Shown here piece by piece: positions 33,063 to 42,390 of a stretch of DNA of 64,000 nucleotides; position 1 is the first letter of the stretch, and each line of letters begins with the position of its first letter. Under the pieces are notes generated by a model. That model was not told the DNA's origin. It did not search any database and saw only the letters and a list, made by a program, of their open reading frames with translations. This stretch comes from Mycolicibacterium hippocampi (GTDB lineage Bacteria > Actinomycetota > Actinomycetes > Mycobacteriales > Mycobacteriaceae): NCBI RefSeq assembly GCF_010723735.1, contig NZ_BLLB01000002.1:62001-126000 (forward strand). The letters run 5' to 3'. Both the position numbers and the translations under genes were made by a program.

Positions 33063-34514
33063 TCAGCCGGGTATCGCAATGGATTTCGTCTCGAGGAACT
33101 CGGAGAACCCGTCTGCACCGAGCTCTCGACCGAGTCCGCTCTGCTTGTAACCACCGAAGGGTGTGTCGGCGGCCAGCCAGGCGGCACCGTTGATGCCCAC
33201 CGTGCCGGTGCGCAGTCTCCGTGCGACGGACAGGGCTCGACCGGTATCCGGGCTGTGCACGGCTGCCGACAGTCCGAACACACTGTTGTTGGCGATCCGC
33301 ACTGCATCGTCGTCGTTCTCGTAGGGGATCACCACAAGAACGGGACCGAAGATCTCTTCCTGGGCGATGACAGCGTCGGGGTTGACGTCGGCGAAGAGTG
33401 TCGGCTCGACGTAGTATCCCACCGGCATGTAACTGGGCCTGCCACCCCCGACGACCAGACGAGCTTCCTGCTTGCCCTTGTCGATGAGACTCAGGATCTT
33501 GTCGCGTTGGGTAGCGTTCATCACCGGTCCTACGATCACGTCGGGGTCGGAAGGATCGCCGCAGCGCAGCGACTCGAAAGCGGCTTGGGTGATGGCCAGA
33601 CCCTCGTCGTACCTGCTGCGCGGCAACAGAAGCCGCGTGGTCAAAGCACACCCCTGACCTGCATGTGCGCAGACCCCGGCGATCTGCGCGGCCAACGACG
33701 GCAGGTCGGCGTCGTCCAGGATGATGTTCGCCGATTTGCCTCCCAGTTCGAGGCATACCCGGGTGACATTGTCGGCCGCGGCGGCCATGATCCGCTTTCC
33801 GACACCGGTCGACCCGGTGAAAGTGATCATGTCGACCCTCGGGTCCTGCACCAGGACTTCCCCGAGCAGCGGAGCAGCACCCGTCACGACGTTGACGACA
33901 CCGGCCGGTATATCGGTTCGCTCAGCGATGATGCGCCCCAGTGCCGTACCGCTCCAGGGCGTGTCGGGGGCCGGTTTGAGGATGGCCGTGCATCCGGCCG
34001 CCAGCGCCGCCGCGAGTTTGAACACATTCAACGGCAGCGGGTAGTTCCACGGCGTGATCGCCGCGACGACGCCGATGGGCTCCCGAAGGACCGTGCGTTG
34101 AGATGTCACGCCAGCCAGGGTGGCGCGCGACGACATCTGTACTTCATAGGGATAGCTGGTCGCCAGGTCCGCCCAGTAGGAGACCGCATCGAGGATGGTG
34201 TCCAGCCAGATCGAATGGGTCAGCGCGACCGGAACGCCGGCTTCCTGCACCAGGATCTGTCGCAAGTTCTCCTGTTCGGCATACAACCCGTCCCTGAGCT
34301 GCCGGAGACAGTGGGCGCGGAACTGGTGATCCTGTGACCAGGTGGTGTTGTCAAAGGCGTGTCGCGCTGCCGCGATCGCAGCGTCTGCGTCCTCGCGACC
34401 GGCGTCCGGTGCGACCCCGATGCTCTCTTCGGTCGCGGGATTGACATTCGGGAAGGTTCGGCCGTCGGCTGCCTCACGCAGTACACCGTTGATCAACAGA
34501 TGCGCCATCGCCAT
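33063..34514 (-). CDS. NAD(P)-dependent aldehyde dehydrogenase
   Basis: 483 residues, normal family length. Motifs are PWNYPLPLNVFKLAAALAAGC, FTGSTGVGKRI (cofactor loop), LELGGKSANIILDDADL (general base Glu), AGQGCALTTR (catalytic Cys), and EEIFGPVLVVIPYENDDDAV. AAGGAG lies 8 nt before ATG 34514. It oxidises an aldehyde, possibly one released by the thiolase/DUF35-type aldolase or by side-chain cleavage, to the acid used by the FadD gene next to it. Confidence 0.94.
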   Translation of the reverse strand: MAMAHLLINGVLREAADGRTFPNVNPATEESIGVAPDAGREDADAAIAAARHAFDNTTWSQDHQFRAHCLRQLRDGLYAEQENLRQILVQEAGVPVALTHSIWLDTILDAVSYWADLATSYPYEVQMSSRATLAGVTSQRTVLREPIGVVAAITPWNYPLPLNVFKLAAALAAGCTAILKPAPDTPWSGTALGRIIAERTDIPAGVVNVVTGAAPLLGEVLVQDPRVDMITFTGSTGVGKRIMAAAADNVTRVCLELGGKSANIILDDADLPSLAAQIAGVCAHAGQGCALTTRLLLPRSRYDEGLAITQAAFESLRCGDPSDPDVIVGPVMNATQRDKILSLIDKGKQEARLVVGGGRPSYMPVGYYVEPTLFADVNPDAVIAQEEIFGPVLVVIPYENDDDAVRIANNSVFGLSAAVHSPDTGRALSVARRLRTGTVGINGAAWLAADTPFGGYKQSGLGRELGADGFSEFLETKSIAIPG

Positions 34515-34635
34515 CCTCTATTCTCCTTGCAAGCACGGTTGTTTCGATTCATGCGCCGAGTCCGATCGGACACGGTGATGTCGTCATGCAGCCGACGACA
34601 TCACCGTGTGTGGCCACATAGGGGCTCGCTCGTGA

Positions 34636-35064
34636 CTATTTTTTGCCGGTGAAGTAGGCCTCCACGTCGGGCAGCTGCGAAAGTCCCGCCAGAAGACCGC
34701 GCGGGTCGAAGTAGTCGGTCCACCTGGCGATCTTGCCGTCGCGCACCTCGAACACCCCGACCACCTGTACTGTCAGGATCTCCTCACCCTCTTGAGTACG
34801 TCCGACGTCGACGCGCTCGGTGAACACCACGTCGTCAGGTCCCTCGGCAAGGTGGAATACCTCAGCGGTAAGTACGTAGTCGCCGAACACCTCGCCACTC
34901 ATCTCGTGTTTGGACACGATGTCCTCGATCCCCACACAGGGCGGAAAGCCCGAGTTACCCCACACCGCATCATCGGTCATCGACGCCCTCAGGTGTGCGG
35001 GCACCTTGGACAGCGGCTGTTCCATGCCTTTGAGGAAAGCCCGGACGACGGCCTCATTGCTCAT
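34636..35064 (-). CDS. Limonene-1,2-epoxide hydrolase/SnoaL-like protein
   Basis: 142 residues from ATG 35064 (MSNEAVVRAFLKGMEQPLSKVPAHLRASMTDDAVWGNSGFPPCVGIEDI). The fold is the NTF2-like cone (VVFTERVDVGRTQEGEEILTVQVVGVFEVRDGKIARWTDYFDPRGL), with the D...R...D-type acidic/basic residues of the LEH-like group. Relatives hydrolyse epoxides or isomerise ring ketones. The substrate is unknown. It is located between aldehyde dehydrogenase and the DUF35 gene. Confidence 0.85.
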   Translation of the reverse strand: MSNEAVVRAFLKGMEQPLSKVPAHLRASMTDDAVWGNSGFPPCVGIEDIVSKHEMSGEVFGDYVLTAEVFHLAEGPDDVVFTERVDVGRTQEGEEILTVQVVGVFEVRDGKIARWTDYFDPRGLLAGLSQLPDVEAYFTGKK

Positions 35065-35243
35065 GTCATCTACTCCATTAATCAGGGTGTTTGTTGCGGA
35101 CGGATTCGACCACGCTGGAAGTTGCGACTCTGCGGGTTTTACTGCTGACTGAGATGAGATACGCAGAGCTGTATGGTATTTCAACATCAACCTGGCCGCC
35201 ATCAGTTTGTGTCTGCCGGAGCGCCGGCGTAAGGGGCGTTAGT

Positions 35244-35687
35244 TCAAATAGTGCGCTGCATCACTGCTTCGCCGAGTACGGATCCGTCGTTGGGTATCCA
35301 GTTCACAAGTGTGACGTCGTCTGACGTCGTGACGAAATGCGCCCGCATGCGACTATCCACTCTCAGGTCCGGACGTCCTGCGATATAGCCTCCGAGGCGG
35401 ACTCCCGGGGCGCCGTCAAGCTCGACGAGGACGAAGGTGTACGGGACCGGGAATGCGGCGTGCACCTGGTGTTCGGCCACGGTCCAGGACACCAACCGAG
35501 CCCACGGTGCCACGACCTTCCATTCGGTCGTCCACGACCGACAAGAATGGCAGTACGACCGCGGCAGGTGCAGTACCGCACCACAATTGGCGCAGACGCA
35601 GACGGCCACCTCACCTCGTTGTGCGGCGAGCCAGAATCCTGCCGTGTCCGGGTCATTGGTCACCGGCAACGGTGCCATGCTGCTCAC
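35244..35687 (-). CDS. DUF35/OB-fold zinc-ribbon protein, partner of a thiolase-like enzyme
   Basis: 147 residues from GTG 35687. A rubredoxin-like zinc ribbon (CANCG...CHSC, about residues 32-49) is followed by an OB-fold (SWTVAEHQVHAAFPVPYTFVLVELDGAPGVRLGGYIAG). In steroid side-chain degradation, the DUF35 domain of ChsH2 forms the acyl-CoA-binding half of the retro-aldolase with the thiolase homologue Ltp2. The nearby thiolase-like genes at 37027 and 38301 are the likely partners. It starts 4 nt after the amidohydrolase stop. Confidence 0.88.
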   Translation of the reverse strand: MSSMAPLPVTNDPDTAGFWLAAQRGEVAVCVCANCGAVLHLPRSYCHSCRSWTTEWKVVAPWARLVSWTVAEHQVHAAFPVPYTFVLVELDGAPGVRLGGYIAGRPDLRVDSRMRAHFVTTSDDVTLVNWIPNDGSVLGEAVMQRTI

Positions 35688-35691
35688 GGGA

Positions 35692-36903
35692 TCAGGTGAG
35701 CTGTTCGAGCTTGGAGATGTCCATGTTGAACAGTGAGGCGGCGTTCCGCCACAGGATCTTCTCCTTCGTCACGTCGCTGACGCTCTTCAATCCCACCTCG
35801 ATGGAGTGCTCGATCTCAGCCTTGTCCAAGCATGTTTGGTGCGGATAGTCGGTCTCGAACATCAGGTTGTCCTCGCCGATGGCATCGATATGCCACGACT
35901 GGAGATCCTCGTACCAGTAGTTCGCATAGATCTGGCGGCGGAAGTAGTCGCTGGGCAGCATGCCGTCCTTGTCGAACTCCGGGCGCTCGAGCCACGGTTC
36001 GTACTTCTTGAAGTGGAAGTCCAGGGACTCCAGCAGAAATGGAATCCAACCGATCGCACTTTCCACCGAGACGAACCGCAGCTTCGGGTACCGAGCCGGT
36101 ACACCCGACATCAGCAGATCCGCCAACGTGATACCGCTCTCCAGGAAGAAGGACGTCGTGAGGCGGGCAAGCGTGGCGCGCCACCCCTCGACTCTGGTGC
36201 GCTCGTCGTTCATATGCGTGCCCAGATCCCCACCACCGACATGGAAGCTGATCGACAGTCCGGAGGCCTCCGCGGCAGCCCACATCGGATCCCAGTGACG
36301 GTCGGCCAGCAGGGGTTGCCCGTGCTGGTGCGGCTTACCCGTCGACACGAGTCCCTTGTGGCCGGCAGCGGCGCAACGTTCGATCTCGGCGACTGCGGCG
36401 TTCACATCCCAGTAGGGAATCAACGCCAGGGGAAGAAGGCGATCCGGGGCAACGGAGCTCCAGTCCAGCAGGAAGTCGTTATATGCCTGCAAGGCGGCTG
36501 TTTGGAAATCGAGGGCGTCCGGACCGGCCGCCGCGAAGATGTTCGGCCCGACGAACCCGAGGTTGGGGAACAGTGCGGCGGCTTGGATTCCGTAGTCGTC
36601 CATGACCTGCAACCGCGCCTTGGCATCGAATGCCGAGGGGTGCATCGAGGAGAACCGATCGGCGTAATCGGGGAACCGCGGCGACCGCATCGGCTTGCCG
36701 TCCTCACCCGGCACCATGATGCAGGTACCCACTGTGAACACGGGCTGATCGTTCATGCACCAGAACTCGCCCTTGCGCTCTTCGATCCACTTGACCTGTG
36801 GCACAAGGTTGCCCCAACGTTTCTTGGACATCCTGCTGGTCCACAGATCGGGTGGTTCGGTGATGTGGGTATCAGTGTCGATAATCAACGTCGAAGCAGC
36901 CAT
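35692..36903 (-). CDS. Amidohydrolase (amidohydrolase_2 family) protein, second of two
   Basis: 403 residues from ATG 36903 with a perfect GGAGGAAAC leader. It opens with the metal motif IIDTDTHITEPPDLW (D-x-H) and ends with NLMFETDYPHQTCLDK (metal Asp strand) and the helix ILWRNAASLFNMD. It is related to the gene at 28763 but only distantly. TTCAGATGG lies 90 nt upstream. Function may be a C-C hydrolase or decarboxylase of a ring product. Confidence 0.87.
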   Translation of the reverse strand: MAASTLIIDTDTHITEPPDLWTSRMSKKRWGNLVPQVKWIEERKGEFWCMNDQPVFTVGTCIMVPGEDGKPMRSPRFPDYADRFSSMHPSAFDAKARLQVMDDYGIQAAALFPNLGFVGPNIFAAAGPDALDFQTAALQAYNDFLLDWSSVAPDRLLPLALIPYWDVNAAVAEIERCAAAGHKGLVSTGKPHQHGQPLLADRHWDPMWAAAEASGLSISFHVGGGDLGTHMNDERTRVEGWRATLARLTTSFFLESGITLADLLMSGVPARYPKLRFVSVESAIGWIPFLLESLDFHFKKYEPWLERPEFDKDGMLPSDYFRRQIYANYWYEDLQSWHIDAIGEDNLMFETDYPHQTCLDKAEIEHSIEVGLKSVSDVTKEKILWRNAASLFNMDISKLEQLT

Positions 36904-37026
36904 GTTTCCTCCAGTTGAACCGTGTGGTCGGCGAGATGTATTCGATAGTCGAAGGATTCCCCCTGGAAGCACATCTCGGCAATGGGTTCGTCTTCAGATG
37001 GTGAGCTTCTCCGCGGGGGTGTGAGG

Positions 37027-38250
37027 TCACGTGCCGACGACAAAGGCCGCCACGGTGGTCACGGAGCCACCAATGTTGAGCAGCGCTGCCTTTCGGGCAT
37101 TGGGTACCTGATATTCCCCCGCCTTGCCGGTGACCTGTCGGGCACCGTCGAGCAACATTCGTACTCCGGTGGCGCCGACTGGATGGCCGAGTCCGAGCAG
37201 ACCTCCGCTGGGGTTTATCGGCAGACTTCCGTCATGATCAATGACCCCGTCCTCGATGGCCTGCCATGACTTGCCCGGGGGCGTGATACCGAAGTGGTCG
37301 ATCGCGGCATACTCCGACACCGAGAAGCAGTCGTGCGTCTCCACCAGGTCCAGCTCTGTCGGGCCGCTGCAGCCGGCTCGGTCGTAGGCGTCCAGGATCG
37401 CCCGACGTAGGTGTGGGAACACATACTCGTCCTCCGCGCTCGCGGCGAACTTGTCATCCAGAAGCATGGTCCCCGTGCGGTGCCCCCACCCCAGTATGCG
37501 TGGCACGCTGGCCAGCGGAACCTTGTGGTGTCGTGCCCAGCTCTCGGCGTAACGCTGCGACGCCAGGATGACCGCCGCCGAACCGTCGGTGATACGACTG
37601 CAGTCCTGACGCCGTAACCACCCGGCCACAACCGGGTTCTGGATATCGTCTTCATAGAACGACTCACTGGTCAGCTGCCAGTCCCTGGTCTGAGCGCGCG
37701 GATTCCGACGCGCATTGGAGATGTTGATCTCAGCGATGCGGCCCAGGTGCCGGTGGTCGATGCCGTAGCGGCGGTCATACTCGTCCGCGATACGTCCGAA
37801 CATCACCGGCCATGGGAACGGTTCGTCAATTACCTCTCGGCCCGCCCACGCTGCACAGCCCAGCCTGCGCCCGGCCTCCTGTCCACCGATGTTGCGAAGC
37901 ACTTCCACGCCGACAACCAAAGCGGCGTCGTATCGTCCGCTCTCGATATCGGCCATCGCGGCCAAGGCGGCCATGCTGCCCGATGCGCAGGCGGCTTCGT
38001 GACGCGACGCGGGCTTGCCGGCAAGGCGCGGGTCGACCGCGGCGACGAGGCCGCCGAGTTGGCCCTGCCCGTTGAAGATCTCTCCGGCGAAGTTGCCGAC
38101 GTGAATCACATCGACGCCGTCTGCGTCCATCCGGGCATCGTCGAGCGCCCCGGCCACTGCGGATTCGATGAGCGGGAAAACGTCGCCGGCGGGCGCCTTC
38201 TCTGCAAAATCGGATTGCCAGCCGCCCAGTATGTAGGTCGCCTCCGTCAT
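37027..38250 (-). CDS. Thiolase-like protein (SCP2-type acetyl-CoA acetyltransferase family)
   Basis: 407 residues from ATG 38250 (GGAG upstream). The nucleophile Cys region is HEAACASGSMAALAAM, the second catalytic strand VETHDCFSVSEY, and the His loop GLLGLGHPVGATGVRML. Since the active-site Cys and His are present, a real thiolytic or Claisen activity is possible. It lies next to a second, divergent thiolase-like protein and the DUF35 gene. It probably removes an acyl-CoA unit from the side chain or opened ring. Confidence 0.9.
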   Translation of the reverse strand: MTEATYILGGWQSDFAEKAPAGDVFPLIESAVAGALDDARMDADGVDVIHVGNFAGEIFNGQGQLGGLVAAVDPRLAGKPASRHEAACASGSMAALAAMADIESGRYDAALVVGVEVLRNIGGQEAGRRLGCAAWAGREVIDEPFPWPVMFGRIADEYDRRYGIDHRHLGRIAEINISNARRNPRAQTRDWQLTSESFYEDDIQNPVVAGWLRRQDCSRITDGSAAVILASQRYAESWARHHKVPLASVPRILGWGHRTGTMLLDDKFAASAEDEYVFPHLRRAILDAYDRAGCSGPTELDLVETHDCFSVSEYAAIDHFGITPPGKSWQAIEDGVIDHDGSLPINPSGGLLGLGHPVGATGVRMLLDGARQVTGKAGEYQVPNARKAALLNIGGSVTTVAAFVVGT

Positions 38251-38300
38251 GGTCTTCTCCTCAGCGGTGTCATCCGAAATTGTTGGGGTAGCGTCGTGCG

Positions 38301-39512
38301 TCACTCACGGCGAAGGATGAGAGCGCTGCTTCCGGGGCCCGGCATACCGGAGGTGACAAGGCAGGTTTGCGCGCCGACGACTGTCGCCGTCGATTCTCCG
38401 CGCAGCTGGCGTACACCCTCGACGATGTGACTGAGCCCGTGGATGTACCCGTCCGCCAAGTTGCCTCCCGACGTGTTGATCGGTAGCGACCCGTCGAGAT
38501 CCAGTGCGCCGCTGGCCGCAAAGGGCCCGCCTTCGCCACGCTTGCAGAATCCATAGTCTTCGAGCTGCATCAGAACGGTGATGGTGAAGCAGTCGTAGAT
38601 CTGCGCGACGTCGATATCCTCCGGCCCCAGCCCGGCGAGGCGGTAGAGCCGTCGGGCCAATGCGCCACTGCTGTTGGTGAGCGGCCCTGTCAGCAGGTTG
38701 CCCCATAGTCCGCCTTGGCGGGGAATGGCTTCGTCACCCTGTGCCACAGCGCGAATCAGGATGGCTGGCTTGTCGGTGTCGCGAGCTCGCTCGACTGACG
38801 ACACGACCACCGCTGCCGCCCCATCTGTTTCCAGACAGAAGTCGTAACGCCGCAACGGATCTGCAATCATTCGGGAGTCGAGGTACTTCTCCATCGTCAG
38901 CGGGTTGCCGTACCGTTGCGCTCTCGGATTCTCGTTGGCTCGGCTGTGGCAGGTCACGGCGATATGACCGAGTTGCTCGCTTGTGGTGTGGTAATCAGCC
39001 ATATGCTTGCGCGCAAAAAGTGCATATGCCATACCCGGAGATTGCAGGCCATAGGGCGAGAGGAACTCGAGGTAGCTGCCGGCGCCGCCGACCGTCCGCC
39101 CGCTGGTCCAGTCCCGCCCGAATCTCCGGCCGGATCTGCCGTTGAGTGCCCGGAAGACCAGGACGTTCTTCGCCTGGCCCGACAGGACGGCGCTGACGGC
39201 GAGGCCGACCATACCGCACGGTGCCGCCCCCGCCCAGCTTCCTGCCGCCCAGAAGTTGACGTTCGACAACCCGAGCGTCGCGGCGAGGTCGGCGTGCAGG
39301 ACCTCGTCCATCTCGCAGCGCACGATGCCGTCGACCTCGGCCGGTTGCAGGCCTGCATCGGTGATTGCCTGACTGCCGGCCTGCGCGGCGAGGGTCAGCG
39401 TGGAACGTCCGGAGTTGAAGCTGAAATCGGTTGTCCCGACGCCGATGATCGCGCAACGATCTCGGTTCAAATCTCGTGACGAGGTCAGTACCGTGACTTG
39501 ATTCGTGCTCAT
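38301..39512 (-). CDS. Thiolase-like lipid-transfer protein (Ltp2-type, likely retro-aldolase)
   Basis: 403 residues; ATG 39512 overlaps the ligase stop (ATGA). The position of the thiolase Cys reads GSWAGAAPCG, without the normal CASG motif, while the tyrosine regions YDCFTITVLMQLEDYGF and NTSGGNLADGYIHGLSHIVEGVRQL match Ltp2-like proteins, which cleave C-C bonds as aldolases together with DUF35 partners. The DUF35 gene at 35244 is therefore the expected partner. Product: a smaller ketone or ring acid plus propionyl- or acetyl-CoA (inference). Confidence 0.88.
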   Translation of the reverse strand: MSTNQVTVLTSSRDLNRDRCAIIGVGTTDFSFNSGRSTLTLAAQAGSQAITDAGLQPAEVDGIVRCEMDEVLHADLAATLGLSNVNFWAAGSWAGAAPCGMVGLAVSAVLSGQAKNVLVFRALNGRSGRRFGRDWTSGRTVGGAGSYLEFLSPYGLQSPGMAYALFARKHMADYHTTSEQLGHIAVTCHSRANENPRAQRYGNPLTMEKYLDSRMIADPLRRYDFCLETDGAAAVVVSSVERARDTDKPAILIRAVAQGDEAIPRQGGLWGNLLTGPLTNSSGALARRLYRLAGLGPEDIDVAQIYDCFTITVLMQLEDYGFCKRGEGGPFAASGALDLDGSLPINTSGGNLADGYIHGLSHIVEGVRQLRGESTATVVGAQTCLVTSGMPGPGSSALILRRE

Positions 39513-41122
39513 CGACGTTCCCATGACACGGCGCTCTGTTCGCGGTCCCAGGTGGTCGGCGTACAGCCCTGCTCGCGGAGCAGGTACTTGTGGACCCGCC
39601 CCAGCGGGCTCACCGGTAGCTCCGTCCGGAACTCGATGTAGCGCGGCAGCGCGAAATAAGGCATCCGGTCCTTCGACCAATCGAACAGCTCGGTTGCTGT
39701 CAGCGCGGATTGCGGGTGCAGCACCGCCGTCACCTTCACATCGTCCTCGGTGACTTCGGACGCGACCGCATGCACCGCGACCTGAGCGATATCCGGGTGC
39801 CCCATATACGTGATCTCCAGCTCCTGGCTGGAGATGTTCTCACCGCGGCGCCTCATGTAGTCGTTCTTGCGGTCGGCGAAGTAGAAATGCCCCGCGGCAT
39901 CGACCCTGCCGAGGTCTCCGGTATGGAACCACAGATTCCGCGTCGCCTCCACCGTTGCTTCCGGTCGACGCCAATAGCCTTGGAACATCACGTTGTTCCG
40001 GCGCGGTCGGCAGATGACCTCGCCCACATCGCCGGCGGGAACATCGTTGTCGTGGTCATCGACGATACGAACTTCGAGATCGTCGGAGTTGAACTTGCCG
40101 GCAGATTCCGCTGGTGCCGATTCATCGGGTGCCTGAAGGGTGATCGGAAATACTTCCGTCATCCCGTACCCCTTGGCTCCGGGTGTCTTCACTCCGAATC
40201 GTTGGCGCCACACCTGTTGCAGCGGCTCTGGGAATGGCACGGCGTGCACCATCCTGATCTGTCCGTAACAACGCTTCATCTCGGGTGTGTCCGGTCCCTG
40301 GGCGACGATCGCCGGTAGTCCGCCGATCAGGTTGACGACGCGTGCTCCGGTTCGCTCGATCTCCGGCCAGAAACCGGATGCCGAGAAACGCTGTGCGAGC
40401 GCAGCGGTGCCCCCGAGCATCATTGTTCCGATCAGCGTCATGGACAGCACGTTGAGGTGGAACATCGGCAATGGGCTCCAGTTGAGTTCGTCCGGCTGCC
40501 GTTGCGTCTGCACGAGTCCGCGCCGGGCGATGTTCATCGCGTAGCCATGGCTGATCATGCAGCCCTTGGACGGTCCCGTCGTCCCGCCCGTGTACGTCAG
40601 GCACATGAGGTCGTCCGCTTCGGCGGCAACCGGAGCGGGTGCCGTCCTGTTCCGGTAGTCGTCGAGCGGCTCGATCCGGAGTCGGCTCGCGCCATCGAAT
40701 CGCTCTGTCCCCCTGTGCAGGACGATGTCGACATGAGGCAGCCGGTCATCGATCGATGCCAGCCGTTCCACCAGATCGGGTTCGGCTATCACCACGGCCG
40801 CCCCGGTATCGGTGACAACGTGACGGAGAAACTCACCACGCAGGGCTGTGTTGGTGCCCACCCATACCGCGCCGAGCATATTGGCGCCAATCCACGACGC
40901 AACCGCGTCGACGTGGGTGTCCTGCAAGCTGACAACGGTCTGCCCCTTGCACACACCGAGGGCGTGTAACGCTCCCGCAAGGTCACGCGCATGCTCCCAG
41001 ACATCAGCATAGCTGTGCACCGCCCCGGCGAAATCCAGGAACGTGGCATCCGGATGCCTTTCCACACAGCTGGCAAGCAGCTGCACGACGCCGGAGTGAG
41101 TCCCGGCCATCTTGTCCCACAT
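39509..41122 (-). CDS. Acyl-CoA synthetase (AMP-binding), second ligase of the cluster
   Basis: 537 residues from ATG 41122 (GCGGAAG upstream). The adenylate loop is YTGGTTGPSKGC, with Gly in the place usually held by Ser, then GAKGYGMTEVFPI, LWFHTGDLGRVDAAGHFYFADRKNDYMRRRGENIS and the C-terminal LGRVHKYLL with the catalytic Lys. It resembles crotonobetaine/carnitine-CoA-ligase-like FadD proteins. It heads the thiolase operon. TTTCAGATAG lies 109-118 nt upstream. Confidence 0.9.
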   Translation of the reverse strand: MWDKMAGTHSGVVQLLASCVERHPDATFLDFAGAVHSYADVWEHARDLAGALHALGVCKGQTVVSLQDTHVDAVASWIGANMLGAVWVGTNTALRGEFLRHVVTDTGAAVVIAEPDLVERLASIDDRLPHVDIVLHRGTERFDGASRLRIEPLDDYRNRTAPAPVAAEADDLMCLTYTGGTTGPSKGCMISHGYAMNIARRGLVQTQRQPDELNWSPLPMFHLNVLSMTLIGTMMLGGTAALAQRFSASGFWPEIERTGARVVNLIGGLPAIVAQGPDTPEMKRCYGQIRMVHAVPFPEPLQQVWRQRFGVKTPGAKGYGMTEVFPITLQAPDESAPAESAGKFNSDDLEVRIVDDHDNDVPAGDVGEVICRPRRNNVMFQGYWRRPEATVEATRNLWFHTGDLGRVDAAGHFYFADRKNDYMRRRGENISSQELEITYMGHPDIAQVAVHAVASEVTEDDVKVTAVLHPQSALTATELFDWSKDRMPYFALPRYIEFRTELPVSPLGRVHKYLLREQGCTPTTWDREQSAVSWERR

Positions 41123-41302
41123 CGGTATGTGCTTCCGCCCTCTACTCGTTGTCCTGTTCCGGCGCAACCGGCACCACCGCCGCTCTGTATCAAGTGAATA
41201 CAGCGCCGACGGCAACAACAAGCGAGCGCATTTCAGATAGCCACCGGCCGATGCGCGCGATGATGCGGCGCTGACCGACTCGGTGATACGCCGCGCGGAC
41301 CG

Positions 41303-42088
41303 CTAACCCTGTGTATCTGTGTCTGCCGCGCTGGTCGACGCGATACTGATCGCGTCCGATATCCGCGCCGCTATCTGGGTGGCGGTGGATTCCGTCTGCT
41401 CCCTGACTCGTTGAGTTCGGCTCGACGGGAAGGCTGCCCCTAACGCCATCAGCCGTTGGCCCCCGGTTAAAGGCACTGCGATACAGGATATCCCGTACGC
41501 GAACTCTTGGTCGCTGCGCGCGACCTCATTGTCAGCCATGTCATGTTCCAGCCTCGCGGCTGTCGTGATCGTGTGGGTGGTGTGGGCTTCGAATGGGTGC
41601 TTCTCCACATAGGTGGCTCGTTGCGGTGTCGACATCCGGCGCAGGATGTCCTTGCCGAGGGCGGTGGCATGTCCGGGGATCGTCATGCCTCGCCAACATT
41701 CGAATCTCGGTGTGGAGTGGTGCGCGACGAATTGAGTCACCACGATGTCTCCGGCGCACAGTTCACCGATGCTGACACTGACGCGTACCTCGGCGGCGAG
41801 GGCGGCGATCCCCTCCCGGATCAATCGCAGACTCCTTGCCCGGAACTCCAGTTGATTGACGGAGGTCATCTGGTAGCCCAGCGAGTAGCGTCCGTCGGCC
41901 AGTCGACGCAGATAACCCTCATGGACCAGTGTGCGTACCAGGTGGTACGTCGTGGGCAGCACGATGCCGGTTCGGTTGCTCAGTTCACGTGCGGTTAATG
42001 GCCCCCACTGGGTGACCGCCTCCACCAGCCTCATCCCCCGCTGAAGACTCTGAATCAGAGTCGGCGAGGCGACCGATTCGGTGTGCAT
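41303..42088 (-). CDS. IclR family transcriptional regulator
   Basis: 261 residues. The winged HTH (about residues 12-70, LIQSLQRGMRLVEAVTQWGPLTARELSNRTGIVLPTTYHLVRTLVHEGYLRRL) is followed by the GAF-like effector domain (ISCIAVPLTGGQRLMALGAAFPSS near its end). It is the regulator nearest to the ligase-thiolase operon and reads in the same direction. It starts 4 nt after a second gene that encodes only an IclR HTH. Such proteins sense small aromatic or organic acids. Confidence 0.92.
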   Translation of the reverse strand: MHTESVASPTLIQSLQRGMRLVEAVTQWGPLTARELSNRTGIVLPTTYHLVRTLVHEGYLRRLADGRYSLGYQMTSVNQLEFRARSLRLIREGIAALAAEVRVSVSIGELCAGDIVVTQFVAHHSTPRFECWRGMTIPGHATALGKDILRRMSTPQRATYVEKHPFEAHTTHTITTAARLEHDMADNEVARSDQEFAYGISCIAVPLTGGQRLMALGAAFPSSRTQRVREQTESTATQIAARISDAISIASTSAADTDTQG

Positions 42089-42092
42089 ACCG

Positions 42093-42368
42093 CTAGTTCA
42101 GTCCTGCGACACATTGCAGCTCCCGCGTGCCGGGCACGAGGGCGGCATCTGCACGGCAGCTCTCACCGAGAACGTATGAACCGTCATCCAGCCGGACCAG
42201 GTAGTCGTCATGGACGAGGGTGCGCAGCAGGTGATAGGCGGTAGGCAACGGCAACTTCACCGTCCGGGCGACGAGCTTTGCATGAATGGGGCCCTCGGCA
42301 GCGACAACATTGATGATCTGCAGGCCGCGCTGCAACGACCTGACCAGTGTCTTCTCAGAGGAAACCAT
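42093..42368 (-). CDS. IclR-type winged-helix domain protein without effector domain
   Basis: 91 residues: an IclR HTH (LVRSLQRGLQIINVVAAEGPIHAKLVARTVKLPLPTAYHLLRTLVHDDYLVRLDDGSYVLGES) that ends after a short tail of about 20 residues. The normal GAF-like domain is missing. It is a paralogue of the next gene and sits 4 nt upstream of it. It may be a truncated copy or a bona fide DNA-binding modulator. A palindrome stands 22 nt before its start. Confidence 0.7.
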   Translation of the reverse strand: MVSSEKTLVRSLQRGLQIINVVAAEGPIHAKLVARTVKLPLPTAYHLLRTLVHDDYLVRLDDGSYVLGESCRADAALVPGTRELQCVAGLN

Positions 42369-42390
42369 CGATGAAACTCCTACCGGGCTA

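Noticed and set aside
33024..34337. A 437-residue plus-strand open frame opposite the aldehyde dehydrogenase
   Set aside because: It is the antisense shadow of a strongly conserved gene and has no recognisable domain.
35806..36918. A 370-residue plus-strand open frame opposite the second amidohydrolase
   Set aside because: Antisense shadow caused by high GC at third codon positions.
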